Below are positions 28,485 to 39,178 of a stretch of DNA of 64,000 nucleotides, piece after piece. The position numbers and the translations under genes were made by a program. Every line of letters begins with the position of its first letter. The stretch's first letter is position 1. Source of the DNA: Teredinibacter turnerae T7901 (GTDB lineage: Bacteria > Pseudomonadota > Gammaproteobacteria > Pseudomonadales > Cellvibrionaceae); the NCBI RefSeq assembly GCF_000023025.1, contig NC_012997.1:976764-1040763 (forward strand). The letters are read 5' to 3'. The notes beneath the pieces are model-generated. The model ran no database searches and was not told where the DNA came from. It was given only the letters and a program-made list of their open reading frames with translations.

Positions 28485-29447
28485 CTAGATGCTGCGACTA
28501 ACGGAAAAGCGAGTGAGATCCGCCAGTGCGGATTGAAAGGGCGAGGTCGGTAGTTGGTCTATCAACGTTAAAGCTTCGTCGGCGTGCCGATTGGCACATC
28601 GCATGGTGTACTCCAGACCACCGCGCTCGCGCACGATAGAGATAATTTGTTGCAGTTTGTCGACGCCGCCTTGCTGGATGGCGGTGCGGATAAGCGCGGC
28701 TTCCTCGGGTGTTCCCTGCGCCATGGTGTAGATCAGGGGTAGCGTCGGTTTTCCTTCCGCAAGATCATCGCCGACATTTTTACCGAGAGACTCGGTATTG
28801 CCGTGGTAATCCAGAGCGTCGTCCACCAGCTGGAAAGCGACACCCAGGTGATACCCGATCTGCTTAATACTGGCGCGCTGCTCGGAACTTACTCCAGCAA
28901 TTACGGCGCCAGTTTCACATGCGGCTTCGAATAAGGCGGCAGTTTTCTTATGGATCACTGCCATGTAATTTTGTTCAGTGACGTCCGGATCTTTTGCGTT
29001 GACCAGTTGCTGCACCTCGCCTTCGGAGATGACGTTTGTGGTGTCGGACATGATGGCCATGACATCAATGTTACCTACGCCCACCATCATCTGAAAGGCG
29101 CGGGAGTACAGGAAGTCACCGACCAGCACACTCGGCGCATTGCCCCACTGTGCATTGGCACTGGGGCGCCCACGGCGCAATGCCGAGACGTCGACAACGT
29201 CGTCGTGCAATAAGGTGGCGGTGTGAATGAATTCAATAATGGCGGCCAGCTCGATATGCTGCTGGCCCTGGTAACCCAGTGCTTTTGCGGCGAGCAGTAC
29301 CAATAGTGGTCGCAGGCGTTTGCCGCCGGCATCGACTATGTATTGGCCTATGTTTTCTACGAGGTCTACATCGGAATGCAATTTAGCAACGATAAGCCGG
29401 TTTACGGCGTCAAAGTCGGCCTCAACAACTTTGTGGAATGACTGCAT
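28485..29447 (-). CDS. ispB: Octaprenyl-diphosphate synthase
   Basis: 320 residues, typical of long-chain trans-polyprenyl synthases. Builds the quinone side chain from FPP and IPP. The first Asp-rich motif is LLHDDVVD with RRGRPSAN behind it; the second is QLVDDALDY. The residue pattern before the first motif (IEFIHTATLLHDD) has no bulky stop, as expected for long products. ispB is commonly near rplU-rpmA; here fba lies between them. Octaprenyl versus another chain length cannot be fixed from sequence alone. Confidence 0.92.
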   Translation of the reverse strand: MQSFHKVVEADFDAVNRLIVAKLHSDVDLVENIGQYIVDAGGKRLRPLLVLLAAKALGYQGQQHIELAAIIEFIHTATLLHDDVVDVSALRRGRPSANAQWGNAPSVLVGDFLYSRAFQMMVGVGNIDVMAIMSDTTNVISEGEVQQLVNAKDPDVTEQNYMAVIHKKTAALFEAACETGAVIAGVSSEQRASIKQIGYHLGVAFQLVDDALDYHGNTESLGKNVGDDLAEGKPTLPLIYTMAQGTPEEAALIRTAIQQGGVDKLQQIISIVRERGGLEYTMRCANRHADEALTLIDQLPTSPFQSALADLTRFSVSRSI

Positions 29448-29530
29448 CGGGTCGGGTTACCTGTTTTTTAGAGGGGGCGATGCTAGGCGGCCACCGCTGG
29501 GGTGTCAAGATGCCAACTGTGGCGCCAAAA

Positions 29531-29554
29531 ACAAAATGCCCGGAAAACCGGGCA
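29531..29554 (-). terminator. fba terminator
   Basis: Stem TGCCCGG / CCGGGCA with an AAAA loop (29537-29554). On the minus strand it is followed by TTTTGT and more T. It lies 44 bases after the fba stop and upstream of ispB. Confidence 0.75.
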
Positions 29555-29597
29555 CTCTACATACATCGTGATATTGTCTGCGGGAAGCCGCGGACGC

Positions 29598-30674
29598 TTA
29601 GAGTACGTCTACCGCGTTCAGATCGCCGAATGCCTGCTCCAGACGAGCAATCATGGCATCCTGACCTTTGCGCAACCAAACGCGGGGATCGTAGTACTTT
29701 TTATTGGGCTTGTCTTCGCCTTCAGGGTTGCCGATCTGGCCCTGCAGGTAGCCTTCGTTCTCTTTATAGTAGTTCATAACGCCTTCCCAGGTTGCCCATT
29801 GGGTATCGGTGTCAATGTTCATTTTGATTACGCCGTAGCTGATGGCTTCTTTAATTTCTTCCTGTGTTGAGCCGGAACCACCGTGGAATACGAAGTTCAA
29901 GCTGTTCGCGCCCAGGCCGAATTTCTCTGAACAGTATTTTTGTGAGTTGTCGAGAATTTTCGGGGTGAGTTGCACGTTGCCTGGCTTGTACACGCCGTGA
30001 ACGTTGCCGAAGGCCGCAGCGATCGTGAAACGCGGGCTGATAGCGCTGAGCTTTTCATACGCGAAGGCGACATCTTCTGGCTGAGTGTAGAGCTCAGAAC
30101 TGTCCATCCCGCTGTTGTCGACACCGTCTTCTTCACCACCGGTGCAGCCCAGTTCGATTTCGAGGGTCATACCCATCTTGCTCATGCGCTCCAGATACTT
30201 GGCGCAAATTTCAATATTTTCTTCGAGGCTTTCTTCTGACAGGTCGAGCATGTGGGAGCTGAACAGAGGCTTGCCGGTTTCTTCGAAGTGCTTTTCACCG
30301 GCGTCGAGCAGGCCGTCAATCCATGGCAGCAGTTTTTTAGCCGCGTGGTCGGTGTGCAAAATTACGGGAACGCCATAGGCTTCAGCCACCTGGTGTACGT
30401 GCTTGGCACCGGATATTGCGCCCAGGATTTGCGCCTGCTGGCCTTCGGCTTTTATACCTTTCCCTGCAAAAAATGCGGCACCGCCGTTGGAGAACTGAAT
30501 AACAACCGGTGATTTTACTTTTGCAGCGGCTTCCAACACGGCGTTGACAGAATCAGTACCAACACAGTTGACCGCTGGAAGCGCGAAGTTGTTGGCTTTG
30601 GCTATTTCGAATATCTTTTGTACATCGTCACCAGTGGCAACACCAGGCTTAACGGCTTCTAAAACTTTGGACAT
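29598..30674 (-). CDS. fba: Fructose-bisphosphate aldolase, class II
   Basis: 358 residues from ATG 30674 (MSKVLEAVKPGVATGDDVQK), nearly the same length and sequence as E. coli FbaA; AGGA lies 9 bases upstream. Zn-dependent cleavage of fructose-1,6-bisphosphate into GAP and DHAP. Zinc and catalytic regions: VILHTDHAAKKLLPW, EIELGCTGGEEDGVDN, ASFGNVHG-type segment (AAFGNVHGVYKPGNV), FVFHGGSGST and MNIDTDTQWA. A class IIA enzyme. Monocistronic by its terminator. Confidence 0.96.
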   Translation of the reverse strand: MSKVLEAVKPGVATGDDVQKIFEIAKANNFALPAVNCVGTDSVNAVLEAAAKVKSPVVIQFSNGGAAFFAGKGIKAEGQQAQILGAISGAKHVHQVAEAYGVPVILHTDHAAKKLLPWIDGLLDAGEKHFEETGKPLFSSHMLDLSEESLEENIEICAKYLERMSKMGMTLEIELGCTGGEEDGVDNSGMDSSELYTQPEDVAFAYEKLSAISPRFTIAAAFGNVHGVYKPGNVQLTPKILDNSQKYCSEKFGLGANSLNFVFHGGSGSTQEEIKEAISYGVIKMNIDTDTQWATWEGVMNYYKENEGYLQGQIGNPEGEDKPNKKYYDPRVWLRKGQDAMIARLEQAFGDLNAVDVL

Positions 30675-31174
30675 AGTGTGGATTCCTGTCGTTAACATTA
30701 ATTGGGCGTGCCTGTCCTTGGAGAGCCAGGCGCTTCGGGTGCCCCCGTCGGGGCGGCATTATACGGTAATGAGGTCGTTTTTGTATCTCGCAAGCATTGG
30801 CCCACTTTGAGAGCTTTGCAATCCGCTTGAGAATGGGGTTGTGGGGGATTTTACTCGATAGCTGAGGACACTGCCGCCATTTCTGCTGTTGGTCGCCGGT
30901 GGCGTTGCGTAAAATCAAACCTAGGCAGTGCCTGGCGCTGAATAATGGTGCATTCGGGCCGCCTGAGTATAAGGAATCACCGCCTCAAGGGGAAAGTTTT
31001 GGTTACGGCTTGTACAGGCTCATAACTTCGAGTACAATTCGCGCCCCTGCGACCTGGGGTAACAGGTTGGAAAGAAAACGACGCAAGCTTTGTGCTGCCA
31101 GGCAGATGGGTTTGGTAGTTGAAAGAGGTCTTCCTCTGCTTCGTGTCGTCCAATGCATAGTGGAGCATTATTAA
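30675..31174. other. 500-base divergent gap between fba and rplU
   Basis: The right half holds the rplU promoter and a ~130-base leader; the left half should hold the fba promoter on the minus strand, though I could not pick it out confidently. No reading frame here has a ribosome site and a recognisable product. Confidence 0.5.
31010..31038 (+). promoter_or_regulatory. Sigma-70 promoter of rplU-rpmA
   Basis: TTGTAC (31010-31015), exactly 17 bases, then TACAAT (31033-31038). It is followed by a GC-rich discriminator (CGCGCCCC), typical of growth-rate-controlled ribosomal promoters. Transcription would start near 31045, leaving a leader of ~130 bases that contains a small GAGG-TCTT-CCTC hairpin near 31125. 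Confidence 0.75.
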
Positions 31175-31486
31175 ATGTACGCAGTAATTGCTGCCGGTGG
31201 TAAACAACACCGCGTTGAAGAAGGCGAAGTTCTTCGCTTGGAAAAAATTGAAGTCGCTACTGGTGAAACTGTTGATTTTGATCAGGTTTTGCTGGTTGGT
31301 TCCGGTGCCGACGTTAAAATCGGTACTCCAGTAGTTGAAGGCGCTAAGGTCACTGCTGAAGTGGTCAGCCACGGTCGCGCGGACAAGGTAACTATTATCA
31401 AGTTCAAGCGTCGTAAGCATCACATGAAGCGTCAGGGTCATCGCCAGTGGTATACCGAAGTGAAAATCACTGGTATCCAAGGTTAA
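31175..31486 (+). CDS. rplU: 50S ribosomal protein bL21
   Basis: 103 residues, standard length. Starts [20 protein letters not shown] and ends with the [26 protein letters not shown] signature; binds 23S rRNA in the large subunit. First gene of the rplU-rpmA pair, 29 bases before rpmA. Confidence 0.97.
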   Translation: MYAVIAAGGKQHRVEEGEVLRLEKIEVATGETVDFDQVLLVGSGADVKIGTPVVEGAKVTAEVVSHGRADKVTIIKFKRRKHHMKRQGHRQWYTEVKITGIQG

Positions 31487-31515
31487 GAATCACAGAATTT
31501 ATAGCGGAGTAAATC

Positions 31516-31773
31516 ATGGCTCATAAAAAAGCAGGTGGTAGTACGCGTAACGGACGCGATTCCGAAAGTAAACGTCTTGGTGTTAAGCTGTTTGGCGGCC
31601 AGGAAGTAAAAGCTGGAAACATTCTCGTTCGCCAGCGTGGCACCAAGTTTCACGGTGGTGAAAACGTTGGTATGGGTAAAGACCACACTTTGTTCGCAAA
31701 AACGGCTGGCAAGGTGAAGTTTGAAGTTAAAGGCCCAAAAAACCGCAAGTACGTTAGTATCGTAGCGGCATAA
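31516..31773 (+). CDS. rpmA: 50S ribosomal protein bL27
   Basis: 85 residues. [23 protein letters not shown] is the conserved N-terminus, which reaches the peptidyl-transferase centre. The start has GGAG about 9 bases upstream. Followed by an intrinsic terminator, then obg. Confidence 0.97.
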   Translation: MAHKKAGGSTRNGRDSESKRLGVKLFGGQEVKAGNILVRQRGTKFHGGENVGMGKDHTLFAKTAGKVKFEVKGPKNRKYVSIVAA

Positions 31774-31793
31774 GTTCAGTAACACTGATTCTG

Positions 31794-33076
<1,283 letters not shown>

Positions 33077-33114
33077 CTTCTTTCTTCTCACTAAAAAAAT
33101 CGTTGCATACAACC

Positions 33115-34236
33115 ATGAGCAAAAGGCAGTTAGTCACCCAAAGTCGCCGCTTTGTTATTAAAATCGGCAGCGCACTACTAACCGACAATGGCCGCGGGCT
33201 GGACCAAAAGGCAATGGCTGCCTGGGTTGAGCAAATCGCCGCCTTGTCTAAAAAAGGTTATGAGGTTGTTCTCGTTTCGTCGGGCGCCGTAGCGGCGGGC
33301 ATGACCCGGCTGGGATGGAAATCTCGCCCGAAAGCGATACACGAACAGCAGGCCGCCGCTGCAGTAGGGCAATCACTATTGATTCAGGCTTACGAGCAGG
33401 AGTTTCAGCGCTACAGCAAAAAGATTGCACAAGTGCTGCTCGATCATGATGACTTGTCGAGTCGCCAGCGCTACCTCAATGCGCGCTCTACGCTTCGCAC
33501 GTTAATGAATTTGGATGTTATTCCAATCATCAACGAAAATGACACAGTAGTAACCGACGAGATTCGGTTTGGTGATAACGATACCCTGGCGGCACTGGTG
33601 GCTAACCTGATTGAGGCCGATATCCTTTGTATATTGACGGATCAGAAAGGTATGTTCGACAGTGATCCTCGGCAGAATGCGTTGGCAGAACTCTTGTTCG
33701 AAAAACCTGCGCTCTCGCCGGAACTCGATAATATGGCTACATCCGGCGGTGCGCTGGGCCGTGGTGGGATGATCTCGAAAGTCCGCGCGGCTCGCTTGGC
33801 GGCACGCTCTGGCGCTAGCACCGTTATTGTTGGTGGTAAGATTCCAGATGTCTTGCCAAAGGTCGCTAATGGCGACATGATTGGCACCCTGTTGTACGCC
33901 GATCAACAGCCTATCGCAGCGCGTAAGCGCTGGCTAGCAGGCCAGCTGCAATCGCGCGGCGTGGTCACGCTGGACGACGGCGCGGTGAGCGTGTTGCGCG
34001 ATAAGGGCAAAAGCTTGTTGCCGGTAGGTGTTAAAGCCGTGAGCGGCCATTTTACGCGTGGAGATATGGTTGTTTGCAAAGATGCCCGCGGTGCAGAAAT
34101 TGCGCGTGGTCTGGTCAACTATAACAGTGACGATGCGCGTAAAATTATGGGGCAGCCGACCACGAAAATTGAAACCCTGTTGGGCTACAAAGATTTTGAC
34201 GAGCTGATTCATCGCGATAATCTTGTCTTGTCGTAA
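33115..34236 (+). CDS. proB: Glutamate 5-kinase
   Basis: 373 residues from ATG 33115. ATP-dependent first step of proline synthesis. Amino-acid kinase domain: [38 protein letters not shown], and [25 protein letters not shown] (split here by position ~225-250). A C-terminal PUA domain starts near residue 280, as in E. coli. No strong ribosome site is visible at either candidate start (TTG 33103, ATG 33115). It follows obg by 38 bases, the usual obg-proB order. Confidence 0.95.
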   Translation: MSKRQLVTQSRRFVIKIGSALLTDNGRGLDQKAMAAWVEQIAALSKKGYEVVLVSSGAVAAGMTRLGWKSRPKAIHEQQAAAAVGQSLLIQAYEQEFQRYSKKIAQVLLDHDDLSSRQRYLNARSTLRTLMNLDVIPIINENDTVVTDEIRFGDNDTLAALVANLIEADILCILTDQKGMFDSDPRQNALAELLFEKPALSPELDNMATSGGALGRGGMISKVRAARLAARSGASTVIVGGKIPDVLPKVANGDMIGTLLYADQQPIAARKRWLAGQLQSRGVVTLDDGAVSVLRDKGKSLLPVGVKAVSGHFTRGDMVVCKDARGAEIARGLVNYNSDDARKIMGQPTTKIETLLGYKDFDELIHRDNLVLS

Positions 34237-34260
34237 ATTTTTTGCCGCATTAACAATGTG

Positions 34261-34290
34261 AAAAAACCCGGCAATTTGCCGGGTTTTTTT
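34261..34290 (+). terminator. proB terminator
   Basis: 14-bp arms AAAAAACCCGGCAA / TTGCCGGGTTTTTT nearly back to back (effective loop of ~5 bases), then one more T and GTG. Strong and probably bidirectional. Confidence 0.88.
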
Positions 34291-34331
34291 GTGTTTACTG
34301 TAGATTTTTGGATGAGTTTGGGGAGTAGTTC

Positions 34332-35390
34332 ATGTCGATTTTTAAAGAGCACATCAACCGTATGAGTGCGTACAAGCCGCCTTTGGACGGGCGCGACCCC
34401 AAGCAACATTTACTGTTGGATTTTAACGAGCGCACCTTGCCGGTGAGTGCAGCAGTTGAAGAAGCGCTGGTGGCCTATATCCGCGATGGCAGGTTGCAGA
34501 TGTATCCGGCCTATGGCGATATTGCCGAGCAAATTGCGCGCTATGCCAGGGTGGAAGCCGATCAGGTGATGATCACCAACGGTTCAGACCAGGGGATTGA
34601 TCTGGTGATTCGCGCGAGTAGTCGCGAGGGTGATGAAGCGATTATTCCGGGGCCATCATTCGCGATGTACCTGCAGTGTGCCAAGGTAGAAAACCTGGTG
34701 ATTCATCAGCCCCAGTACACTCGCGAAAAAGGGTATCCATTGCAGGAAGTACTGGGTTTGATTAACGAAAAAACCCGCCTGATTACGGTCGCCAACCCCA
34801 ATAATCCGAGCGGCACTATTTTGCCTCGTGAGGAGATTGTCACTCTCGCTAAAGCGGCACCGGAAGCCGTGATTCTGGTGGACGAGTGTTATTTTGAGTA
34901 CTGCTCCGTAACGGTTGCGGATCTGGTCGCGCAGTACCCCAATATTGTTATTACCCGCACCTTCTCGAAAACCTGGGGAATTCCGTCGCTGCGCCTGGGT
35001 TACATTATTTCCGCGCGAGAAAATATTTTGCCGCTGCTGAATGTGCGCGGCCCTTACGATATTAACCAACTGGCGATAGTGGCGATTCGCGCGGCGCTGG
35101 CGAATCTGGATGGCGTGGAGTCCTATGTGGATGAAGTTATGCAACAGTCCAAGCCACGTTTGGAAACATATCTGGACAGCAAGGGGATTGAATACTGGCC
35201 CAGCGGAGGTAATTTTCTGTGGGTGTTCTTTGCTGATCCAGTCAGCACAGAGGCGCGCCTTCAGGCCGCAGGTATTCTCGTGCGCCCGAAGCTGGACGGA
35301 GAAGGGCGATTGGGGTTGCGTATTACCTTGGGCACGCTCGAGCAAACCGAGCACCTGCTGGCAGTGTTGGAGGGGGCTGTGGGCGTTTAG
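34332..35390 (+). CDS. hisC: Histidinol-phosphate aminotransferase-type PLP enzyme
   Basis: 352 residues. Class I/II aminotransferase fold: GSDQGIDLVIR, NPNNPSGT, VDECYFEY and the PLP-lysine segment TFSKTWGIPSLRLGY. HisC proteins transaminate imidazole-acetol phosphate in histidine synthesis, and this length and motif set fit HisC. It stands alone, away from other his genes, so it could be a paralogue acting on another substrate such as aromatic 2-oxo acids. Own unit between two terminators. Confidence 0.8.
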   Translation: MSIFKEHINRMSAYKPPLDGRDPKQHLLLDFNERTLPVSAAVEEALVAYIRDGRLQMYPAYGDIAEQIARYARVEADQVMITNGSDQGIDLVIRASSREGDEAIIPGPSFAMYLQCAKVENLVIHQPQYTREKGYPLQEVLGLINEKTRLITVANPNNPSGTILPREEIVTLAKAAPEAVILVDECYFEYCSVTVADLVAQYPNIVITRTFSKTWGIPSLRLGYIISARENILPLLNVRGPYDINQLAIVAIRAALANLDGVESYVDEVMQQSKPRLETYLDSKGIEYWPSGGNFLWVFFADPVSTEARLQAAGILVRPKLDGEGRLGLRITLGTLEQTEHLLAVLEGAVGV

Positions 35391-35492
35391 TCCGGGCGAA
35401 CTATACGGCGGGCGGTTGCTAATTTTGTGGCCGCCTTTGGTGCCCGAATGGATGAGTGCAGTAATTTGGCCTGAACGCTAAAATGCAGGCGA

Positions 35493-35520
35493 AAAAAAAC
35501 CGGCGATTGCCGGTTTTTTT
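35493..35520. terminator. Bidirectional terminator between the hisC-type gene and rpsT
   Basis: Perfect 12-bp arms AAAAAAACCGGC / GCCGGTTTTTTT with a GATT loop, three bases before the rpsT stop. Serves both convergent genes. Confidence 0.9.
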
Positions 35521-35523
35521 ATC

Positions 35524-35790
35524 TTAGGCTGCGAGGCCTTTGATCTGGGCATTAAGACGGCTCTTATGGCGAGCGGCCTTATTTTTGTGGATGATGCCCT
35601 TGTCAGCCATGCGATCAATAACGGGCACAGCTGCTACATAAGCTTTTTTTGCTGCTTCAGCGTCGCCTGCTTCAATCGCCGCAACCACTTTCTTAAGGTA
35701 TGTGCGAACCATGGAGCGCAGGCTAGCATTGTGAGCACGAGCCTTATCGTTCTGGCGCGCACGCTTCTTTGCTTGAGGTGAATTTGCCAC
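35524..35790 (-). CDS. rpsT: 30S ribosomal protein bS20
   Basis: 88 residues, rich in Lys, Arg and Ala: [20 protein letters not shown], then a helical body ending in [18 protein letters not shown]. Binds 16S rRNA early in 30S assembly. AGGAG lies upstream of the ATG. Single gene. Confidence 0.97.
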   Translation of the reverse strand: MANSPQAKKRARQNDKARAHNASLRSMVRTYLKKVVAAIEAGDAEAAKKAYVAAVPVIDRMADKGIIHKNKAARHKSRLNAQIKGLAA

Positions 35791-35879
35791 CGCGTTGCTC
35801 CTGTAAAATCAGAAAAGTCTTAGTTTAACGCCCGAGGGCGGTTTAAGGGTGCGCTATTATGCGACTTTCGAAACTAAAG

Positions 35880-37922
35880 TCAAGCCGCGGGCAAACGAAT
35901 TTCAAAGATTACGCCGCTGTTGTCTGGCAGGTTATAACAATGGACCTGTCCGCGATGGAAATCGACGATTAAGCGTACGATGTACAGCCCTAAACCAAGG
36001 TGTTGACCCGCTTGACCACTGGATTGATCGCGCACCGATACCATAGAGTCGAACAGCTGGCCATGCATACTGGATGGTAGCGGTGGCCCCTCATTGTGAA
36101 CCGTAAATACCAAATGCCCTTGTGCATGATATAAACCCAACTCGATGCGGCCGTCACGGGGGCAAAAGTCGGCCGCGTTGTCCACGAGCTTATCCAACAT
36201 CTGCACGAGAAGTTCACCCGATCCCTGAAGCGTCAGGGGGCCATCTTCCCGGCGAATGTTCAGGCTGAAATCTGCGTGCTGGTACACGTCTTCGTACGCG
36301 GCTTTGAGATTGGTGAGCAGCTCGTCGCAGGGAATCAACTCCACTTCTGCGGCACCAATCGCCTGTTCCACGCGGCTGGCCGCACTCATTGCATTGAGGA
36401 TATTGGATAATCGGCTTGTGCCTTCTCTGGCGCGCTCGGCATACACCTTGGCTCCGGCAGAAAGCTCTTCAAATTCGAGGTTGTCGAGGGAGCTGCGCAC
36501 TATCGCCAGGGGGGTTCGCAATTCGTGGGATAGCTTGCTCGACAGGGTGCGCAAATAGTTGGTGTATTCGCGCAGCCGGGCTAACAGGGTAGCGTAGTTG
36601 CGCGATAGGTCACCCAGCTCGTCGCGGCTCGTAAAAACGGGGAACTGATCACTGATGCGTCCCTGATCCGAGATCGCGTTTGCCGCCGCCCGGCTGAGTT
36701 TGCGTATGCGAAAGCTCAACCAAGAGGCGTAAAGAATAAGTGTCAGGCTTGCCGCAAGGGTTACCAGAATGGAATACACCATCAGCCTGTAGAACGCAGA
36801 CGAGGTAAGGCGAGCGAGGCTTTCCGAACTTTGTTCAGCGACCACCACGGCCAGGGGGTGGGGGTGGGTACTGGTGTAAATGGGTGCTGCGACGCGCACT
36901 AACTGCTGGGTTCCCGTTTGATACCAGCCGCTGGGTGCGGCTTGTGTGGACGCAAGCGCGCTGTGAATTTCCGGTGTATCCAACAAGCCGGTGTGGATGC
37001 TGTCGTCAAGCGCTGGCAATTCTCTGTTGCCTACTGATAACAAATAGAGCCAATGAAAAAAACCGTGATTTTCGAAGCCGGGCTTATTGCGACTGCCGGT
37101 GATCCCGCCTTCTCTCGCCACAGGGCGCGTGCCGCGAGTGGCTATTTGCAAGCGCACACCCTCCCGGGCAAAAATGCCGAGTTCCCGTGTCAACAACGCT
37201 GATTCCGTCACCAGCGGAGGAATTCCACTGGTGAAATTAGAGGCATCGTCGGCTTTTGATTGATCCACCAGGCGCAGTCCGAGGCCGTTGGCAGCCCATG
37301 AGAGTGGCATTTTTAGTTCCAGGATATAGCCAGTGGCGGTCTCGCTGAGTACTCCAGTCAACTGGTATTCGGGTTCCAGCTGTGTTCCGGTAAGCCATCC
37401 CGCAGTCACCCGCCCCTGGCCACTGGCGGCGATAAGCAATGTCTTTATCGCGCCTTCCGAATCAGGCAGTTGCAGCAGCAGGTGATCCACCACCAAAGGC
37501 GTTGGTTGGGTGGGCTGGTAATAGCTGCGGGTGTCGTCGTGCACCACCAGCACCAGGTAGAGGCTTCCGGCAAAGCTGCCGGCGGTGAACTGCGCTCGCA
37601 GCGCACCGCCGGGGCCGCGCAGGGATTGGCTCGCCAGTTGTTGTTCCTGCCAATCGGTTTGATAACCGTCCACCAGAGGGGCCGCAGGTAAGTTGTGCGC
37701 GAATACCGGACTTGAGTCGCGCGGGGGGTTGAGACGGTCCAATTCCGCTACGATCGTGCTATCGCTACCCATCCGCGCCGCAATGGCTTTGGACATGGCG
37801 ATCAGCGCTTCTGACTGACTGTCGCGCAGGGTCTGCTCCATTTCACCTATGTAGCGACAGCCAACCCAGGGTAGGGTGAGGGTGATCAAGCTGACAATCA
37901 GCAGTTGTTTGCGCAGTTTCAC
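35880..37922 (-). CDS. Sensor histidine kinase with CBM9-like sensor, resembling the dedicated-sortase kinase PdsS
   Basis: 680 residues. Helix near 8-20, a large extracytoplasmic region with a CBM9-like stretch (about 80-220: PLVDGYQTDWQ, LYLVLVVHDD, ATGYILELKMPLSW), second helix ~380-402, HAMP, then HisKA with H466 in SSKLSHELRTPLA and an ATPase domain with N582 (LVDNAADF) and GLGLYIV near 643. The usual DxG box reads NEGPP. Length and architecture resemble the kinase of marine proteobacterial sortase loci (TIGR03785-type), but no sortase gene is nearby. 4 bases behind its regulator. The ligand is unknown; a sugar is possible from the CBM9-like fold. Confidence 0.72.
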   Translation of the reverse strand: MKLRKQLLIVSLITLTLPWVGCRYIGEMEQTLRDSQSEALIAMSKAIAARMGSDSTIVAELDRLNPPRDSSPVFAHNLPAAPLVDGYQTDWQEQQLASQSLRGPGGALRAQFTAGSFAGSLYLVLVVHDDTRSYYQPTQPTPLVVDHLLLQLPDSEGAIKTLLIAASGQGRVTAGWLTGTQLEPEYQLTGVLSETATGYILELKMPLSWAANGLGLRLVDQSKADDASNFTSGIPPLVTESALLTRELGIFAREGVRLQIATRGTRPVAREGGITGSRNKPGFENHGFFHWLYLLSVGNRELPALDDSIHTGLLDTPEIHSALASTQAAPSGWYQTGTQQLVRVAAPIYTSTHPHPLAVVVAEQSSESLARLTSSAFYRLMVYSILVTLAASLTLILYASWLSFRIRKLSRAAANAISDQGRISDQFPVFTSRDELGDLSRNYATLLARLREYTNYLRTLSSKLSHELRTPLAIVRSSLDNLEFEELSAGAKVYAERAREGTSRLSNILNAMSAASRVEQAIGAAEVELIPCDELLTNLKAAYEDVYQHADFSLNIRREDGPLTLQGSGELLVQMLDKLVDNAADFCPRDGRIELGLYHAQGHLVFTVHNEGPPLPSSMHGQLFDSMVSVRDQSSGQAGQHLGLGLYIVRLIVDFHRGQVHCYNLPDNSGVIFEIRLPAA

Positions 37923-37926
37923 AGGC

Positions 37927-38625
37927 TTAGCTGGCTTCGCTTACCCAGCGATAGCCCATGCCATAAGCGGTGTGGATGCAGTCGAAAGTCGCGTCCCGTT
38001 CTTTGAATTTTTTACGGATGCGCTTGATGTGAGAGGTGATGGTATTGTCATCCAGAACAACGTTCGCAGCATCCATCAGTTGCTGTCGGTTCTTAACGTG
38101 CCCTGGATGTTGCGCCAGGGAGTGGACTATCCACAACTCTGTTACGGTAAGATCAAGCAAGTGCCCCTGCCATTGCGCTGTCATGCGGTCCATATTCATG
38201 GTGAGCATGCCACGCACCATTTCGCGGTCTTGCGACAGTGGTTGCTGCAAGGCATCGATACGGCGGAACAGCGCAGTGATGCGAGCCAGCATGTGTGGCT
38301 GGGAGATATCTTTGGTGAGATAGTCATCGGCGCCGAGCCGCAAGCCGCTGACAACGTCGAACTCACTGTCCCGCGCAGTAAGAAATATGATCGGCAGTGA
38401 TGGCGCACGGCTACGCAAATCGCGGCATAACTCAAAGCCGCCTTCGATCTCGTCACCCAGGCCGACGTCAATAATGGCCAGGTCGGGCAATCGTGTGGCG
38501 AACGCGGCAGTCGCTTCGGGGCGGCTGCGGTAGTGGGAGACTTTATAACCCTGCCGACGCAGGGCATCACAATAGTTTTGGGCGATAGCTTCTTCGTCTT
38601 CGACGATGGCGACGTGGCGTTGCAT
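37927..38625 (-). CDS. OmpR-family response regulator, PdsR-like
   Basis: 232 residues. Receiver domain with acidic pair ED at 9-10, phospho-acceptor D53 in IIDVGLGDEIEGGF and K105 in DDYLTKDIS; then an OmpR winged helix (NRQQLMDAANVVLDDNTITSHIKRIRKKF, HTAYGMGYRWV). The insertion GLGDEIEGGFELCRDLRS and LRLGADDYLTKDIS recall the regulator of dedicated sortase loci (TIGR03787-type). Cotranscribed with, and upstream of, the kinase gene. Targets unknown. Confidence 0.8.
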   Translation of the reverse strand: MQRHVAIVEDEEAIAQNYCDALRRQGYKVSHYRSRPEATAAFATRLPDLAIIDVGLGDEIEGGFELCRDLRSRAPSLPIIFLTARDSEFDVVSGLRLGADDYLTKDISQPHMLARITALFRRIDALQQPLSQDREMVRGMLTMNMDRMTAQWQGHLLDLTVTELWIVHSLAQHPGHVKNRQQLMDAANVVLDDNTITSHIKRIRKKFKERDATFDCIHTAYGMGYRWVSEAS

Positions 38626-38705
38626 GGCTCGTGGTACTTGAAACTAAGTTGTTTAAAGAGGCGGCCAGCTTACCAGCGAACGCAGGTTTACGACAGACCC
38701 GGGGA

Positions 38706-39164
38706 TCAGTGCCGAAATATGCGCTGTGACATCTGCTGCACCCAGTTCAGGTGATAGTCTGGCTCCTGCCCAAGAATATTTTCTTTAACAATGGGGGCGT
38801 AGCTGGAGTCGTCTTCTTTAATGTGTTCCAAGAGCCAATGCATCAGCATCTGTGCTAACTTGCTGGCGATCGGCTCGCCGCTCTTAAAGCGCGCGTGTAG
38901 CGATTCCAGTTGTTGTACAAATGCGCGGTGAGTCAGCTGATGCTCTTCAAGTTCGCGATACCCCGCTTCTTCCATCAGCGCTTCTTCAAATTCGAAATGA
39001 GACAAGGTGTAGTCCACCAGCATGGCCAGTATTTCCGACGTTTGCTCGCGATTGCTGGACTCGCACTTTAATTGCTCAACACGGTTTATATATTCGATGA
39101 TGCGCTGATGCTGCTTATCGATGACGGGGATACCGATTTCGAACGCGGAAGACCAGGCGATCAT
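38706..39164 (-). CDS. Bacteriohemerythrin (second copy)
   Basis: 152 residues from ATG 39164, which has GAGGAG upstream; a longer frame from TTG 39182 overlaps the previous gene and is unlikely. Single hemerythrin domain with the full diiron ligand set: IDKQHQRI (His), HFEFEEALM (His, Glu), HQLTHRAF (two His), HWLLEHIKEDD (His, Asp). Expected to bind O2 reversibly, or act in NO/redox handling. The C-tail differs from its neighbour. 14 bases downstream of the first copy. Confidence 0.9.
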   Translation of the reverse strand: MIAWSSAFEIGIPVIDKQHQRIIEYINRVEQLKCESSNREQTSEILAMLVDYTLSHFEFEEALMEEAGYRELEEHQLTHRAFVQQLESLHARFKSGEPIASKLAQMLMHWLLEHIKEDDSSYAPIVKENILGQEPDYHLNWVQQMSQRIFRH

Positions 39165-39178
39165 GGGCGTAGCTCCTC

